From: Lepidostoma basale
Lineage: Eukaryota; Arthropoda; Insecta; Trichoptera; Lepidostomatidae
Length of the DNA stretch: 64,000 nucleotides
Assembly: GCA_022606425.2 (NCBI GenBank)
Contig: JAHDVF020000840.1
Location: 1,922,001 to 1,986,000 of the forward strand
Direction of reading: 5' to 3'
Positions 10,277 through 21,364 of this stretch are shown here, in pieces. Made by a program: the position numbers and the translations under genes. Each line of letters opens with the position of its first letter. Positions within the stretch are counted from its first letter, which is position 1. The notes under the pieces were generated by a model. The model saw nothing but the letters and a program-made list of their open reading frames with translations. It did no database searches and had not been told where the DNA came from.

Positions 10277-10795
10277 ATGAGAGCAGAATAAATCAAATCA
10301 AAGAAGTTTATTTTATCAACAGACATCACAAAATTTTTTTTTTAAAGCATCTATTGAGAACAGGTAAAATAATATATTATGTACTCGTATAGTATACTAC
10401 CTGAAACGCATAAGAGATGGTTCAACATTAGGAAGATAGGATACTCTCCAGAATTAAGAGTATTTGCCTTCTAAACGTACTTTCACTAACATGAAAGACG
10501 TCGATCTCCGAGGAGACCGCGTTCAGCAGACTAATTGCTCTTCCCACCGGTGTCACCAGAGGCAGATTGGTTCTGGCGGCCGGTAGGTAAAACAATCTGT
10601 GCTGTCGCTGTCGGAGATATCTATCGGGGACAAAAAGCCGAACACCCTCCAGTACGGCCAAGTTCTCGAAGTTCTCGAAGTCTGAATATGTTATCACTTT
10701 TAACTGAATATTTATTTTTCCGAGACAGCTATCATTTGAAAATGTGTAGTGGTTACACAGTGCCGTAACGAGTGGACTTTTTAAGCATATCAAGA
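10277..10795 (-). mobile_element. LINE J (Jockey-like) 3' end with TGATT tail
   Basis: On the minus strand a 121-codon frame (10793-10428) encodes a retrotransposon C-terminus with FYLPAARTNLPLVTPVGRAI and SEIDVFHVSESTFRR, followed by a 3' UTR and a TGATT-repeat tail (plus-strand AAATCAAATC at 10289). The same 3' end occurs at 21955, 47783 and 48675, always on the minus strand. Confidence 0.75.
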
Positions 10796-11438
10796 GTACG
10801 TTTAAGTTCTTTAAATATATATGAATTTGTGTAGGTAAATTGTAATTTATATAAAATTATTTGACTAACAAACCATAGGCTTCGTTATAAACGTTCTGCC
10901 CTTTTTATAAATGTCTCTATGTTAAATAAAGTTTAACAAAAACGGCTTTAAGTTTGAAAAAAATATATGTTCACAGATATCTATCAGAATAACCTTTATT
11001 TTATGAAAAAAATGTAGAATACATCCCATATGAAAAAGATGATTCAAATATATTTTTTCGCATATAGAATTTTCGAATGAAATATATCTTTTTAAATTGA
11101 ACATTTTCTCTTGTAAGCGTTTTTATCAAATAATATAATATATATTTTAATGAAAACTCTCCGAGTGGGCTTTATCCTGTTTTATTTTAGTTACAAGTCT
11201 AGCGATTTGAATTTACAAGGTATTTTCAGAAAACACGGCAAAGTCGTGTTCTGTGTGTAGGTGTACCTATATTTAGGTAAGACCATCCTACGTACTTTTG
11301 GGGAAATTCATGAAATATGTACAATTAGGAAAAACAAGCTGCGTCAGAAGTTCCACCATTTAAATAAAGAATATCTAATTTCCAAATTATTGAAAATATT
11401 TAATTATCGAACCTTTTTTCTTGAAAAATAAAAAAAAC
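10796..11438. other. Intergenic, nothing recognised
   Basis: Very AT-rich; a 60-codon minus-strand frame (11104-10922) has no features. No repeat copies found elsewhere in the window. Confidence 0.4.
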
Positions 11439-11439
11439 T

Positions 11440-11950
11440 AACTAACTACCCATCACGCCGTCTCCCCGAAAGGGTAAGCAGAAAGAATGGACTACCACAC
11501 TTTTCTTTCCTGACATATTTCTCTCGATTCCTCAACATTCATACATCGTGTCATGCACGCGCGTCGATTTCTCTGACTCCTCACATGGCCGACATTCAAT
11601 ATTTGATTTATTTGATCGTGCCACGTTTTCCTCGGTCTTCCTCTATTTCTGGTTCCATTTACATGGTTAACATATAATTTTTTTACCATTCTTCATTCAT
11701 TCTTTCCGTATGTCCAAACCATCTTAATGATCCTTTCATTATTTTGTTCATAACACCATCATTCGCACCGCATTCACTTTTTATATTTTTATTCGACACT
11801 ATCATACACAGAGTAGTCACATATTCATCACAAAGAGATCTCATTTTACTCTATGATTCTACTTACATCCAGTTGTATGCTTCGCTTCCATACATAAGGG
11901 TCGGTACAAGAACACCATTGCGAACTGTCATTTTAGCTTTTTTGGATAGG
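11440..11950 (-). mobile_element. LINE A, ~510-bp copy
   Basis: Tail TAACTAACTA at 11439-11448, then the complete LINE A C-terminal module in reverse up to TAGCTTTTTTGGATAG at 11935-11950. Several indels (e.g. an inserted ATTCATTC near 11692) break the frame. Its 5' border coincides with that of other short copies. Confidence 0.8.
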
Positions 11951-12052
11951 TATTTCCAAACATTTATTTAAAATAACTGTACTGGTGTGTAATTGTAAGC
12001 TTTAATATACATAATATATTATTTCATATATTCTTATTTGAAACATATTCAT

Positions 12053-12243
12053 ATGTCCAAACCATCTTAATGACCCTTTCATTATTTTGTTCATAACACA
12101 ATCATTCGCACCGCATTCACTTCTTATATTTTCATTCGACACTCTTAGAGTATCCACACATTCGTCTAAGAGATCTCATTTCAACTGCATTTATCCTACT
12201 TTCATCCTTCTTTTGCCAGTTCCATGCTTCGCTTCCGTACATT
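12053..12243 (-). mobile_element. LINE A internal fragment
   Basis: Reverse copy of the middle of the LINE A C-terminal module, from CATATGTCCAAACCATCTTA to TTGCCAGTTCCATGC. Both ends are missing. It lies ~100 bp right of another copy and duplicates part of it with differences, so it is a separate insertion or a local duplication. Confidence 0.7.
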
Positions 12244-12769
12244 CTTGAAAAATATAATTGTCTTTTCCCTTCCACTCCGTGTTCGACAATTTTTTTTACA
12301 TAAAATGGTCACCATTATATCTACATATTACAGGAGTCTGAACATACAAACAAATATGTTATCTTCTCTACATTCTTTGCTCCTTATCTGCTTAAATTAA
12401 ATAGTGATGATATTATTGTACTTTGGAAATGTATTCTCGTCTGCGTAGACCGATAGCTCTGTTAGAATATATTTCCTTGTTCATCAACATGTAGGCGTCT
12501 CCTTCTGAACATATGCTTCTTCCATTTGCTTTGATGTCACTATTGTTTGGGCTTTAAGCTTTCAGTTCCTTCCAACGCCTTTGAGTATCATCTCTACATC
12601 TTATTTGTAGTGCCTTGATACTATTTCTGTATTGTCGTGGTCTCAACGGAGTTAGACTTCACTGGGTGTATATACAAAGTGCAAAATTGTTTCTTCATCA
12701 ACAAATTATTAGACGATGCTAAAATAATTTAAAACACTTGCGTGTTTTGTTTTTACACTATTTTATTTT

Positions 12770-12885
12770 GATTTGTGGAACCAACCGGTTTCGCTTCTGC
12801 TGGAGCATCGCCATAAACTATTTGTTTTTGTAACCCTGGCGAAGCTCCGGCGGGAGCGAAACCGGTCGGTTCAATAAAACAATGG
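12770..12885. repeat. Head-to-head hammerhead-like repeats
   Basis: Two opposed copies: CCGGTTTCGCTTCTGCTGGA at 12784 (reverse) and AGCTCCGGCGGGAGCGAAAC at 12843 (forward). The forward copy (12836-12872) reads CTGGCGA, one base, stem GCTCC/GGAGC, GAAACCGGTC, and AACC before it can pair with GGTT after it (stem I). One core base differs from CTGANGA. Flanks resemble each other outward (both end in CAAAAAC-like sequence). Confidence 0.5.
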
Positions 12886-13009
12886 GGTGCAAAAACAAAG
12901 TACACATGCGTTATATTTTTTTTTAATAATGTCACACCAAAAATTAAGCGGTTTATACGAATGTATGATATAATATTATAGTTTATTTTAGCTTCTCTAA
13001 ATATATCCA

Positions 13010-13530
13010 CAGAAGCAAAGATGGCAGTACACAATGGAGTTCTAGTGCCAACCCTCATGTATGGAAGTGAAGCTTGAAGCTGGCAAAAGAAGGATGAAAG
13101 CAAGATAAACGCCTTAGAAATGAGATCACTAAGAAGAATGTGCGCGAAAACGTTGTATGATAGAATACCGAATGATGAAATAAGATAGATTTGTGAGGCA
13201 GGTGAATGCATCATGGATAAAATTAAAAAAGGATCCCTGAGATGGTTTGGCCATATGGAACGAATGGATGGGAGTAGAATGGTTAAAAAGTTGTACACAA
13301 GCAGCGTGAGTGGAAAAAGAAGCCGAGGACGACCGTGAAAAACATGGCATGATAAAATTAATCAATTACTAAAAGGCGGCCACATTCGAAGTCGTAATAA
13401 TCGACGTGCGTGCATGGTACGATGTATGAATGTAGAGGAAGCCCGAGAAGTATGCCAGGACAGAGCATTGTGGCGATCCATCCTCTCTGCCTACCCCTCC
13501 GGCGAAATGGCGTAATGGTTAGTTAGTTAT
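13010..13530 (+). pseudogene. LINE A C-terminal copy with stops
   Basis: Begins AAGATGGCAGTACACAATGG and ends GGCGTAATGGTTAGTTAGTT. The frame equivalent to MAVHNGVLVPTLMYGSEA continues but meets TGA/TAG codons (e.g. at about 13075 and 13187), so it is non-coding. It is more diverged from the other copies and closest to the host copy at 45008-46435 (KLYTSSVSG-type C-terminus). Confidence 0.8.
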
Positions 13531-13559
13531 TTAGTTTTTAGCTTCTCTGGTTCTTCTTA

Positions 13560-13975
13560 ATCAGTTACGTTTGTTGAACTGCTGGACATAGGCCTACCTC
13601 AAGGCATTCCATCTGTCTTGATTCTGAATACATTGTTTATATCACACCGTACCCGCTACTTCATTTATAGTATGTCATCCGACCATCTTTTAAGGGGTCT
13701 TCCGACCGGGCTCTAAACTTCTCCATGGTACTAGCCGCTTGCTCCATCGTTCAGTCGGTTGCTTCGCATTGTGCTCAGCCCATCTCCACTTCAACTAATC
13801 GTCTCTATTATGTTAGAAACTTTTATTCGTTCTCTAATCTCAACATTATATGTTGGATCTCCAAGACTTATATGATATGTGCATGGCGCACTCCATTGTT
13901 CTCCGGGCTACATGTAGATTGTTTGCAGATTGGACGGTTAGTGTCATGGTTTCCGCTTCGTACATCACTCAAGTA
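13560..13975 (-). mobile_element. Decayed RTE-like LINE fragment
   Basis: In reverse, short blocks resemble RTE C-termini (tail side TTAAGAAGAACC; then GGAAGACCCCTTAAAAGATG; GAGCACAATGCGAAGCAACC). No continuous frame. Assignment rests on these blocks only. Confidence 0.35.
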
Positions 13976-14082
13976 GGATGCAAATTTATATTAACTTAAA
14001 TAAATAATGTAAAGATTCATAGATTTTTTTCGTATACAAATACTTGTAGACAAATACTGGATTTTTACCCATCGCGGGTTAA

Positions 14083-14472
14083 TATTTTTTTAAGGATTAA
14101 TTGTATCTCAATAGGGACGAAGATGTAAATTATTTGGAAACTGAATATGGTAGTCGAGGCGTTTACAGGACTTATGACCTTTCATTGGTTGGGTTAAGCG
14201 ATCACTTTATGTTAACAAATTATCTTAATAGATGGCGCTAGTGTACAACAATGTGAAGTTATTAAAAATAAGTAGCATATGTACAAGTTCCAAAAATTTG
14301 TCAAATGTGGTGTCGTAAGAAGGGCGCAATGGGGAATGTTGTTAACATAAAGTGTTCGCTTAACCTAACCAATGATAGGTCATAAGTCCTGTAAACGCCT
14401 CGACTACCATATTCTGTTTACAAATAATTTACATCTTCGTTTCTATTGAGATACAATTAATCCTTAAAATAT
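14083..14472. mobile_element. MITE with ~135-bp inverted arms
   Basis: Left arm 14083-14216 and right arm 14341-14472 are reverse complements with roughly 93% identity by eye (shared blocks include AAGGATTAATTGTATCTCAA and GTAGTCGAGGCGTTTACAGG). The 124-bp spacer is unique. No protein. Flanks (AATATTTT at left, AAAATAT at right) are too AT-rich to call a target duplication. Confidence 0.8.
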
Positions 14473-14479
14473 GAAAATT

Positions 14480-16435
14480 GTTACAAATCCAATACTTACA
14501 TACAGAGCCAAAATTCATTAAAACAATGTACAGGCATTTTAATGTTAATACAAGATTTTGATCTACGGTAAAGTTATTCATTTTAATCTATGAATTATAG
14601 ATTATACAACGACATAAAAAATCATAAAACGATGGTAAAAGGAACCTGGTGAATTGAAAATGGCAAAATGCAAGATCAGTTTGAAATAATGATCAATAAA
14701 AGTGAAATTATGGATCAAAGAAAAGCTTATCAGAAGAGAATAGTAATCCTTATAACCATCTCAGCAGAACTGATATTATAGAGTGCGTGAGACGCCATTA
14801 AGTGATGAAGCCTATTGGTTAAATAGAAAATGAAATACAGAGGTGGAATAAGTTAATTACATAAAAAATACATTGCTCCAAAAGCATTGTGTTCAGAGAT
14901 TGAATGGAAATTATTAGATTAATAAAAATTTATATATTTGGAGACATTGAAACATCATTAGCTGAAAGCCTATTGTAATCAAAATCCTCGGAAACGGACA
15001 TAATGTATAAAAATATATAAATATTGGTTTGCGTGCGTCTTCATATTTTTGTAATCTGTTCAAAAATTAAGTGGGTATTCTATCAATCGACCCGTCTATC
15101 TTTACGCGTTGCGCAGTTATAAGTAACCTTTATAAGATTCGATAATCTAACAGATTGTTTTTGTATAGTTTGTATACTACAACGCTTTTATTTATTTATT
15201 ATGAAAAACTAAATATATGTTATTACGTATGTAGGTTCATGAAACACAATTATCTTAATGTAGTCTGTAAATACATATTTCATAAAATGCCGTTAACATA
15301 AAATGCTACAATTTATCTTAATGTTAATGGTAGGTATATAAGATCTTAGTGAAACTAAAAAACTTATAATAATATATATCTTTTGAGTGTTTGAAAAGGA
15401 TAAAACTGAAGTTTTTCGATTTTCAATAGCTAATATAAGATAAGTAACATTGTGAACATTATTTTGAGTATCAAACATATTTACAAAAAGATTTTAGAAG
15501 CGTTAATATTTGGTTTAGTTTAAATCAGCCGTTTTTTACACCGCGTCACAAGAATCGGAAGTTCCGGGGCCTCCCGGAAATTGAAAAGAATTCCCACGAT
15601 TTCACTCGGGCCAACTACGTCAGCACTCGGTAATACCAAGATTGTTTGACGACCAATCAAATTAAACAACTAAGTATTTATGGTATAGCAACATGATGAT
15701 GATACATTCATTACTTTAATAAGTAGATTTTTCTTTGTTGCTGTTTTATCAAAGCATTTTAATGAAATATGTTATTCGTGAACATTTTAACATAATGATT
15801 TAACTTGTATGTCTGTTTCTATGAAATGTTATATTTTAGTTATCCAAATAGACCGAACGTCGCATAATAGTCACATATTGTTCAAATTAATGGTCAGGGA
15901 ATAGCGAAAAACACCTGTTCGGGCCTAGCACAACGCTTTTTCATTATCGCTGCGTAATTTCGCAGATTACAAGAGATATTCGTTATTATGAGCACAGGGC
16001 GTTTATCAGCACGTTTTGCAGTTACCCTCGTTTTATTAAATAAGAACGGAATGACTCTTGATAAAAATGTGGGTAATGAAGGTCGTAGATGCTACTTAAG
16101 AACTTTAAATCTATCATTAAAATATATTACAGATATTTCAAAGACAAATATTTTTCTCCATTCAATTATTATGGTATGAAACGTAACATTTAATTATCAG
16201 AAAACACCCTGCTTATATTAGAAAGGTACATAAAAATGGTTTTAGTTTTGGTATTTTTTTTAAAACGTCAATGTTTATTCCAAGATATGAACAATGTTTT
16301 TTTTTTGTTTTTCGGGTATTAATAAATAGTATAAAGGAGTGTTGATCGCAAGCGCGGTCACAGAAGGTGAAATAACTGTAAAAATACCAAACATATGTCA
16401 CGCGGTTCCATTGACGTGACCTTTTGCGTAACAGG
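14480..16435. other. Intergenic, mostly featureless
   Basis: AT-rich with small frames only (15293-15478 minus; 15988-16179 plus; 16213-16401 minus), none with recognisable features. One GC-richer patch at 15535-15640 (GTTCCGGGGCCTCCCGG) stands out but has no assignment. Confidence 0.4.
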
Positions 16436-16980
16436 TACCTAGTATAACAACATTGCGAGCGGCGATGACCTGCCCGTGGGGCGTTCTGTAAGAAGTAAAT
16501 TAGTTTTACCTTTCACGGGTTTACCATATGCTCTCCCGCTGCATGTCCCAGCTCGATCGTATCACTGACTTCGCGGGCCGGCCGTAGTACAGTTTAGATA
16601 GGTAAAAGGAAGGACGGTCTCCGACGTTCGTCCTTTCAGATGTTGTCAAAGCGACTGAGGGGAACTAGACGGGGGCCTGCGCAGTCGGGCGGTATCGATT
16701 TTCCGATCGGGGCGAAAGGATGCGCTGAACAAGCATTAGAATTTGCTAAATTTGATCGTTTAACAGCGACAGTTTGTGCTTGTAGGATTTGCGTGGATAA
16801 TCCAGCAGGATAGACGCGACTTGACGGGTCTATTAGGCCGCCATCCTCTTTCCACGTTTCTCCTCCTTTCAAATCCTCCACGTCCATTCCTCACGTCCCG
16901 CGTAAATAAAGATTAAGTCTGTTTGCACCTCGGAGACACGCTCGTTCCGTGTGGTCTATTTACGTGCTCAATTACTTTGC
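16436..16980. other. CpG-rich island, unassigned
   Basis: Distinctly richer in G, C and CpG than its surroundings (GATGACCTGCCCGTGGGGCG at 16466; GCGGGCCGGCCGTAG at 16572; GCGCAGTCGGGCGG at 16679). A minus-strand frame 16887-16636 (83 codons) lacks known motifs. It does not match the other repeats here. It could be a promoter/CpG element, an unrecognised exon or an isolated transposon piece. Confidence 0.3.
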
Positions 16981-17124
16981 AGGGTTGGTTTATAGTTATA
17001 TGAATGATGATTTGTTCCCTGAACGATTGTAAGCAATATCACTAGTAGAAGTAGTATAAACGATGAAACTTTATGAGGACAGAAATTAACATTCTATAAA
17101 AGAAAATATTATAACAAATATTAT

Positions 17125-17478
17125 AACAGTAGTGAGATTCTGTAAATCTCAACGCCTACGGTGGGCTGGCCATGTGGAAATAATGCCAGAGGGTAGAACA
17201 TCACAAATTATTTTCAGATGGGTGCCCCGCGAAAAGAGACCAAGAGGCAGACCGAAGAAAAGATGGGCGGATTGCGTGGAAGAAGATTGGGAGAAAATGG
17301 AAGGAGCTGGGGAATGGAGAGAGATGGCCAGAGACAGAAGCCAGTGGAGGACCGTATTCGAAGTCGAAAGAATCAACGATCATGCATGTTACGATGTATG
17401 AATGTGGAGGAAGCTAGAGAGGTATGTCAGGATCAACGGTATGGCGGTCCATCCCTTCTGCGTGATGGTTAGTTAGTT
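17125..17478 (+). mobile_element. Chimeric LINE: RTE-like body joined to LINE A 3' end
   Basis: 17132-17350 encodes an RTE-like C-terminus (QRLRWAGHVEIMPEGRTS; RGRPKKRWADCVEEDWEKM; EMARDRSQWRTVFE). At about 17352 the sequence switches, in another frame, to the LINE A end (IRSRKNQRSCMLRCMNVEEA, then CGTGATGGTTAGTTAGTTAG). One element has therefore taken the 3' end of another, by template switching or by insertion plus deletion. Confidence 0.75.
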
Positions 17479-17479
17479 A

Positions 17480-17866
17480 GTTAGTTTACTAATAAATTAA
17501 TGTCAATACAATTATTGTAATGCAATAAACGTTTACAAAGCAAATACGTAATCAAGCAAAGATAATTCAATTACTCGTTGAGATATTATAAAATATACCT
17601 ACTTCAAACCTCAATGTATGGAAACCGTTTGTTTTAATATTAATACTCGTAGTAAAAACAATCGTAGGGGAAAATTCATATATAAACGTGACAAATATTT
17701 CGAAGACTTACATTTTATAACAAACTGTGTTTACATTACAATAAAATAACATAGAACGTCAAAATCTAAATTATTTGATAGTGATTTAAAAAAGCGTCCT
17801 TTCTTATTGGTTACTTACTTGTAAATTAGGTACTCGAACATATTTCAAAACATTAGGTACTAACTA
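17480..17866. other. Intergenic, nothing recognised
   Basis: AT-rich, no frames or repeats found. Confidence 0.4.
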
Positions 17867-17867
17867 A

Positions 17868-18245
17868 CTACATAACTAACCATCACGCCGTCTCCCCGAA
17901 GAGGGAGGGAGAAAGAATGGATTGCCACACTTTTCTTTCCTAAAATATTTCTCTCGCTTCTGATTCGAGTCGCGCGTCGATTTCTCTGACTTCTCACATG
18001 GCCGACGTTCAATATTTGATTTATTTGATCGTGCCACGTTTTCCTCGGTCTTCCTCTATTTCTAGTTCCATTTATATCGTTAACATCTAATTTATTACCA
18101 TTCTTTCTTCATTCATTATTTCCATGTGTCCAAACCATCTTAATGATCATTATATTTTGTTCATAACACCATCAATCGCAACGCATTCACTTCTTACATT
18201 TTCATTCGACACTCTATCATACACAGAGTTTCACACATTCGTCTA
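17868..18245 (-). mobile_element. LINE A copy, head to head with the next one
   Basis: Tail TAACTAACTACATAACTAAC at 17862-17881, then the reverse LINE A module up to CACATTCGTCT at 18246. An internal stretch around 17955-17970 is deleted relative to other copies. It has its own 3' tail, so it is an independent insertion and not a twin-priming inversion of the neighbour at 18246. Confidence 0.8.
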
Positions 18246-19155
18246 CACAAGCTAAGATGGCAGTACATAATGGTGTTCTTGTGCCGACCCTTATGTACGG
18301 AAGTGAAGCATGGAACTGGCAAAAGAAGGATGAAAGTAGAATAAATGCAGTTGAAATGAGATCTCTAAGACGAATTTGTGGTAAATCTGTATACGATCGA
18401 GTATCAAATCCAAGTATAAGAAGTGAATACGGTGCGAATGAAAGTGTTATGAACAAAATAATGGAAGGGTCGTTAAGATGGTTTGGACACATGGAAAGAA
18501 TGAGTGAAGACAGAATTGTGAAAATGGTATATTGTCACCTGAGAGTAAGAGGGTTCCAACTAGCAAAATTTCACATTTGGCTTTTTTTCGTGAAAAGGGT
18601 TTTTACTAACCTTATCTATACGTACAATTAAAAAAAAACATGTAAAAGTATCGTCATTTTGATGTTATGAAAAAAATCAAGTTCCATCTGATCATTCAAA
18701 ACACACGATTCACTGAAGAAGGATTAATTTAAACTTAGAACTTTATTATTCCAACTGTTGCCAGACAAAATTTACACGTTTCTCGGAAAAAGAATCAATG
18801 GAAATTGGAATAAAACCCTTTTATTTCAAGATACACACCCGAAACCAACAAAACTTTGACTTAATTTTTCTCAGCTTTTTACTTTTGTCAGTTGGAACCT
18901 TCTTATTCTCAGGTGACGATATGTAAACGACGTGAACGGAGCTAGAAATAGAGGAAGGCCGAGGAAAACGTGGCACGGTCAAATCAATCAAATATTAAAT
19001 GTGGGTCACGTGAGAAGTCGGAGAAATCGACGTGCGTGCATGACAAGATATAGTAGAGGAATCGAGAGAATTATATCAGGACAGAACAATGCGGCGGTCC
19101 ATTCTTTCTGCCTTCTCCTCTGGGGAGACGGCGTGATGGTTAGTTAGTTAGATAG
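18246..19155 (+). mobile_element. LINE A copy interrupted by a MITE
   Basis: 5' part 18250-18531 (MAVHNGVLVPTLMYGSEAWN... HMERMSEDRIVKM) and 3' part 18920-19155 (VNGARNRGRPRKTWHGQIN, then GATGGTTAGTTAGTTAG) form one copy. They are split at the sequence GGTATATGTAAAC (intact form readable in reverse at 40855-40868). The interrupting DNA is the element at 18532-18919. Confidence 0.88.
18532..18919. mobile_element. 388-bp MITE with TA target duplication
   Basis: Terminal inverted repeats TTGTCACCTGAGAGTAAGAG and, at the other end, its near complement (GGAACCTTCTTATTCTCAGG, then TGACGA); about 30 bp with three or four differences. TA flanks both sides (18530-18531 and 18920-18921), and removing the element plus one TA restores the uninterrupted LINE A sequence known from other copies. 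TA duplication places it with Tc1/mariner-type elements. Non-coding. Confidence 0.9.
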
Positions 19156-19189
19156 TTACCTTCAAGCACGGTATATCCCACCGTGGCAA

Positions 19190-19498
19190 TTCCAGTCATT
19201 CGAGTCCTAAAAATTTTTAGAAATTACCTGGTGAAAATTATAATAATTATAAAATTCTATTTTCACGAGTAAAGATTTAATATATTATTAATTATAAATT
19301 TAAAAATATCAGCTTCTTGTTATTGCGTAAAAGAGCATTATTTTTTTAAGTATTGGTGTACCTAATTTTGTAAAGTATTGTTGGTGACTAGTCTTTGCAT
19401 GTTTGTAACCAAAGACACGAATCGAATGAAGCATGTTTCGATAGAAAGAGAGAACAATATATAGATAATGTGTAACAATGTTATATTTCATATACCAA
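19190..19498. other. Intergenic, nothing recognised
   Basis: AT-rich; no frame or repeat supported. Confidence 0.35.
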
Positions 19499-19499
19499 A

Positions 19500-19919
19500 A
19501 GGCCGTGCCACACTGTTTGAAACAAGCTCTACACGGGGGTGACCTTGGTGGAGAGCTGTGGAGCCCACGGTTGGTGTAGCGTCCACATACTGTTGTAAAC
19601 AAGCTCTCCACAGGGGTCACCTTTGTGGAGCCCACGGTTGGTGTGGCATCCACAGTAGACACCATTTTCGTTCAATACTTCCGCACTCCACCGATGCGCG
19701 ATGCCGCTATGCAACTGACCTTGACTGGTGGAATGTGGAGCGCCCACATTGTAGAATGCATGTTTACAACGACGGGATCCACACGCTACTATGCGCGTCC
19801 GTCCACAAAGGTTGTTGAAGGTCAAACGAATTTTTGTTTCAAACAAGTGTCTACACAGTTTTAAACCGCCGGTGGAGACCGATGTGGAGAGCTTGTTTAA
19901 AACAGTGTGGCACGGCTTT
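19500..19919. mobile_element. 420-bp inverted-repeat element with internal direct repeats
   Basis: Ends AGGCCGTGCCACACTGTTTG and the reverse of AAGCCGTGCCACACTGTTTT; similarity of the arms continues for ~35 bp. Inside, CAAGCTCTxCACxGGGG occurs twice (about 19526 and 19598) and GTGGAGCCCACGGTTGGTGT twice (about 19557 and 19625), giving a partial tandem duplication of ~70 bp. The element is GC-rich compared with its flanks. Apparent frames on both strands are a by-product of this composition. Confidence 0.75.
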
Positions 19920-20261
19920 AAGCGTTATGGGATTGGGAGTATTGGAATTTGTTTTTCTAGTAAAGGGGGCGGTGGTTCAGAAAAAGTTGGGAACCTGTGC
20001 TTTTAACCAATACGTTAAAATTCCATTTAATTAATTGAACCTTCGTTACGTAGTCGATGCGAAGATCTAACCTAACCTAATAGCTGTGATTATCTACGCA
20101 CGTGAAATATCGATTTATTTTAAAAGCTGCGGCAAAATTACCCGTCTTCGAAAAATACTATTCTTGAAAAACATTTTAAATTTCGAAACATGCATTCGAA
20201 TTTTTATTATTATTGTAATTGGATAATCCATTGTTTTGGCTGAAACACTATGAAACACTAT

Positions 20262-20428
20262 GGAGTCGGAGAAATCGACGTGCGTGCATGACAAGATATC
20301 TGAATGTAGAGGATTCTAGAGTAGTATGTCAGGACAGAACAGTGTGGCGTTCCATTCTTTCTGCCTACCCCTTCGGCCCTATGCACCACGAAGGTGTGAC
20401 AGGACAAGAAGAAGAAGAAGATAATAAC
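20262..20428 (+). mobile_element. Chimeric LINE 3' end
   Basis: 20263-20374 is LINE A (SRRNRRACMTRYLNVEDSRV ... LSAYPFG); at about 20375 it changes to a different 3' end (CCCTATGCACCACGAAGGTG, then GAAGAAGAAGAAG), which also occurs alone at 26842-26890. A second case in this window of a LINE A body with a foreign 3' end. Confidence 0.7.
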
Positions 20429-20464
20429 AGTAATTAATACGAATGAAATAATCTGTTTTACTAA

Positions 20465-20830
20465 CTAAAAAAACTAACTAACCATCACGCCGTCTCTCCG
20501 AAGGGGTAGGCAGAAAAAATGGACTGCCACACTTTTCTTTCCTGACATATTTCTCTCGCTTCCTCTACATTCATACATCGTGTTATGCAAGCGCGTCGAT
20601 TTCTCTGACTCCTGACATGGCCGACATTCAATATTTGATTTATTTGATCGTGCCACGTTTCCTCGGTGTTCCTCTATTTCTGATTCCATTTACATCGTTA
20701 ACATATAATTTTTTTACCATTCTTTCTTCATTCATTCTTTCCATATGTCCAAACCATCTTAATGATCCTTTCATTATTTTGTTCACACTCCATCATTCGC
20801 ACCGCATTCACTAATTCATTGCACCGCATT
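20465..20830 (-). mobile_element. LINE A fragment
   Basis: Tail AACTAACTAACC at 20469-20480, then the reverse C-terminal module to about 20830; the right end contains a short repeat of TTCATTGCACCGCATTC. Frame broken in several places. Confidence 0.8.
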
Positions 20831-21364
20831 CGTATATTGTAATTGATAATCTTATTTTCTAGTTGTATTACGTTTTAACCTAGCTCGAATTTTTTCTAGT
20901 TGGTTTATAATACTTCACCTGACCATTATTTATTTGTGTGCATACTCGACCAACTCAATCAATACGAAGTGCCTTCAGAGGCGCACCGGTCCGATAGAGC
21001 GCTCGGGGACTGAATCTACAGCAGTCTTGATTAAATTTAAAAAAAAAACAGTAGCGAAATTGCATGGAAAGGCGTGTACGAGTACAGCGTATATTGTACA
21101 CACCAGTATATACGTTTACGTGCCACCCGTGGTTCGTTTTACACTGTGTTTCTAAAGTAATTGCACTTAATATATACATGACTTCTTCTTCTTCCTCTTG
21201 GTCTAGATCAGTCATTCCCTAAGTGATATATATTTAAGATTTCGACCCACAAGGGTCCATGTCAATGAAAACAAAAATTGGGGGACCATAAGATGTAAAC
21301 GGGGGTCCACGAAAGTGGATCACATTTACGCAAGCCATCACCAAAATTAAGATATCCCACAAAT

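Noticed and set aside
16636..16887. 83-codon minus frame in the CpG island as an exon
   Set aside because: No recognised motif and no convincing splice sites; reported only as an unexplained island.
19309..19846. Several overlapping frames around 19.3-19.9 kb as genes
   Set aside because: They lie on a GC-rich inverted-repeat element with internal duplications; frames occur on both strands and mirror each other.
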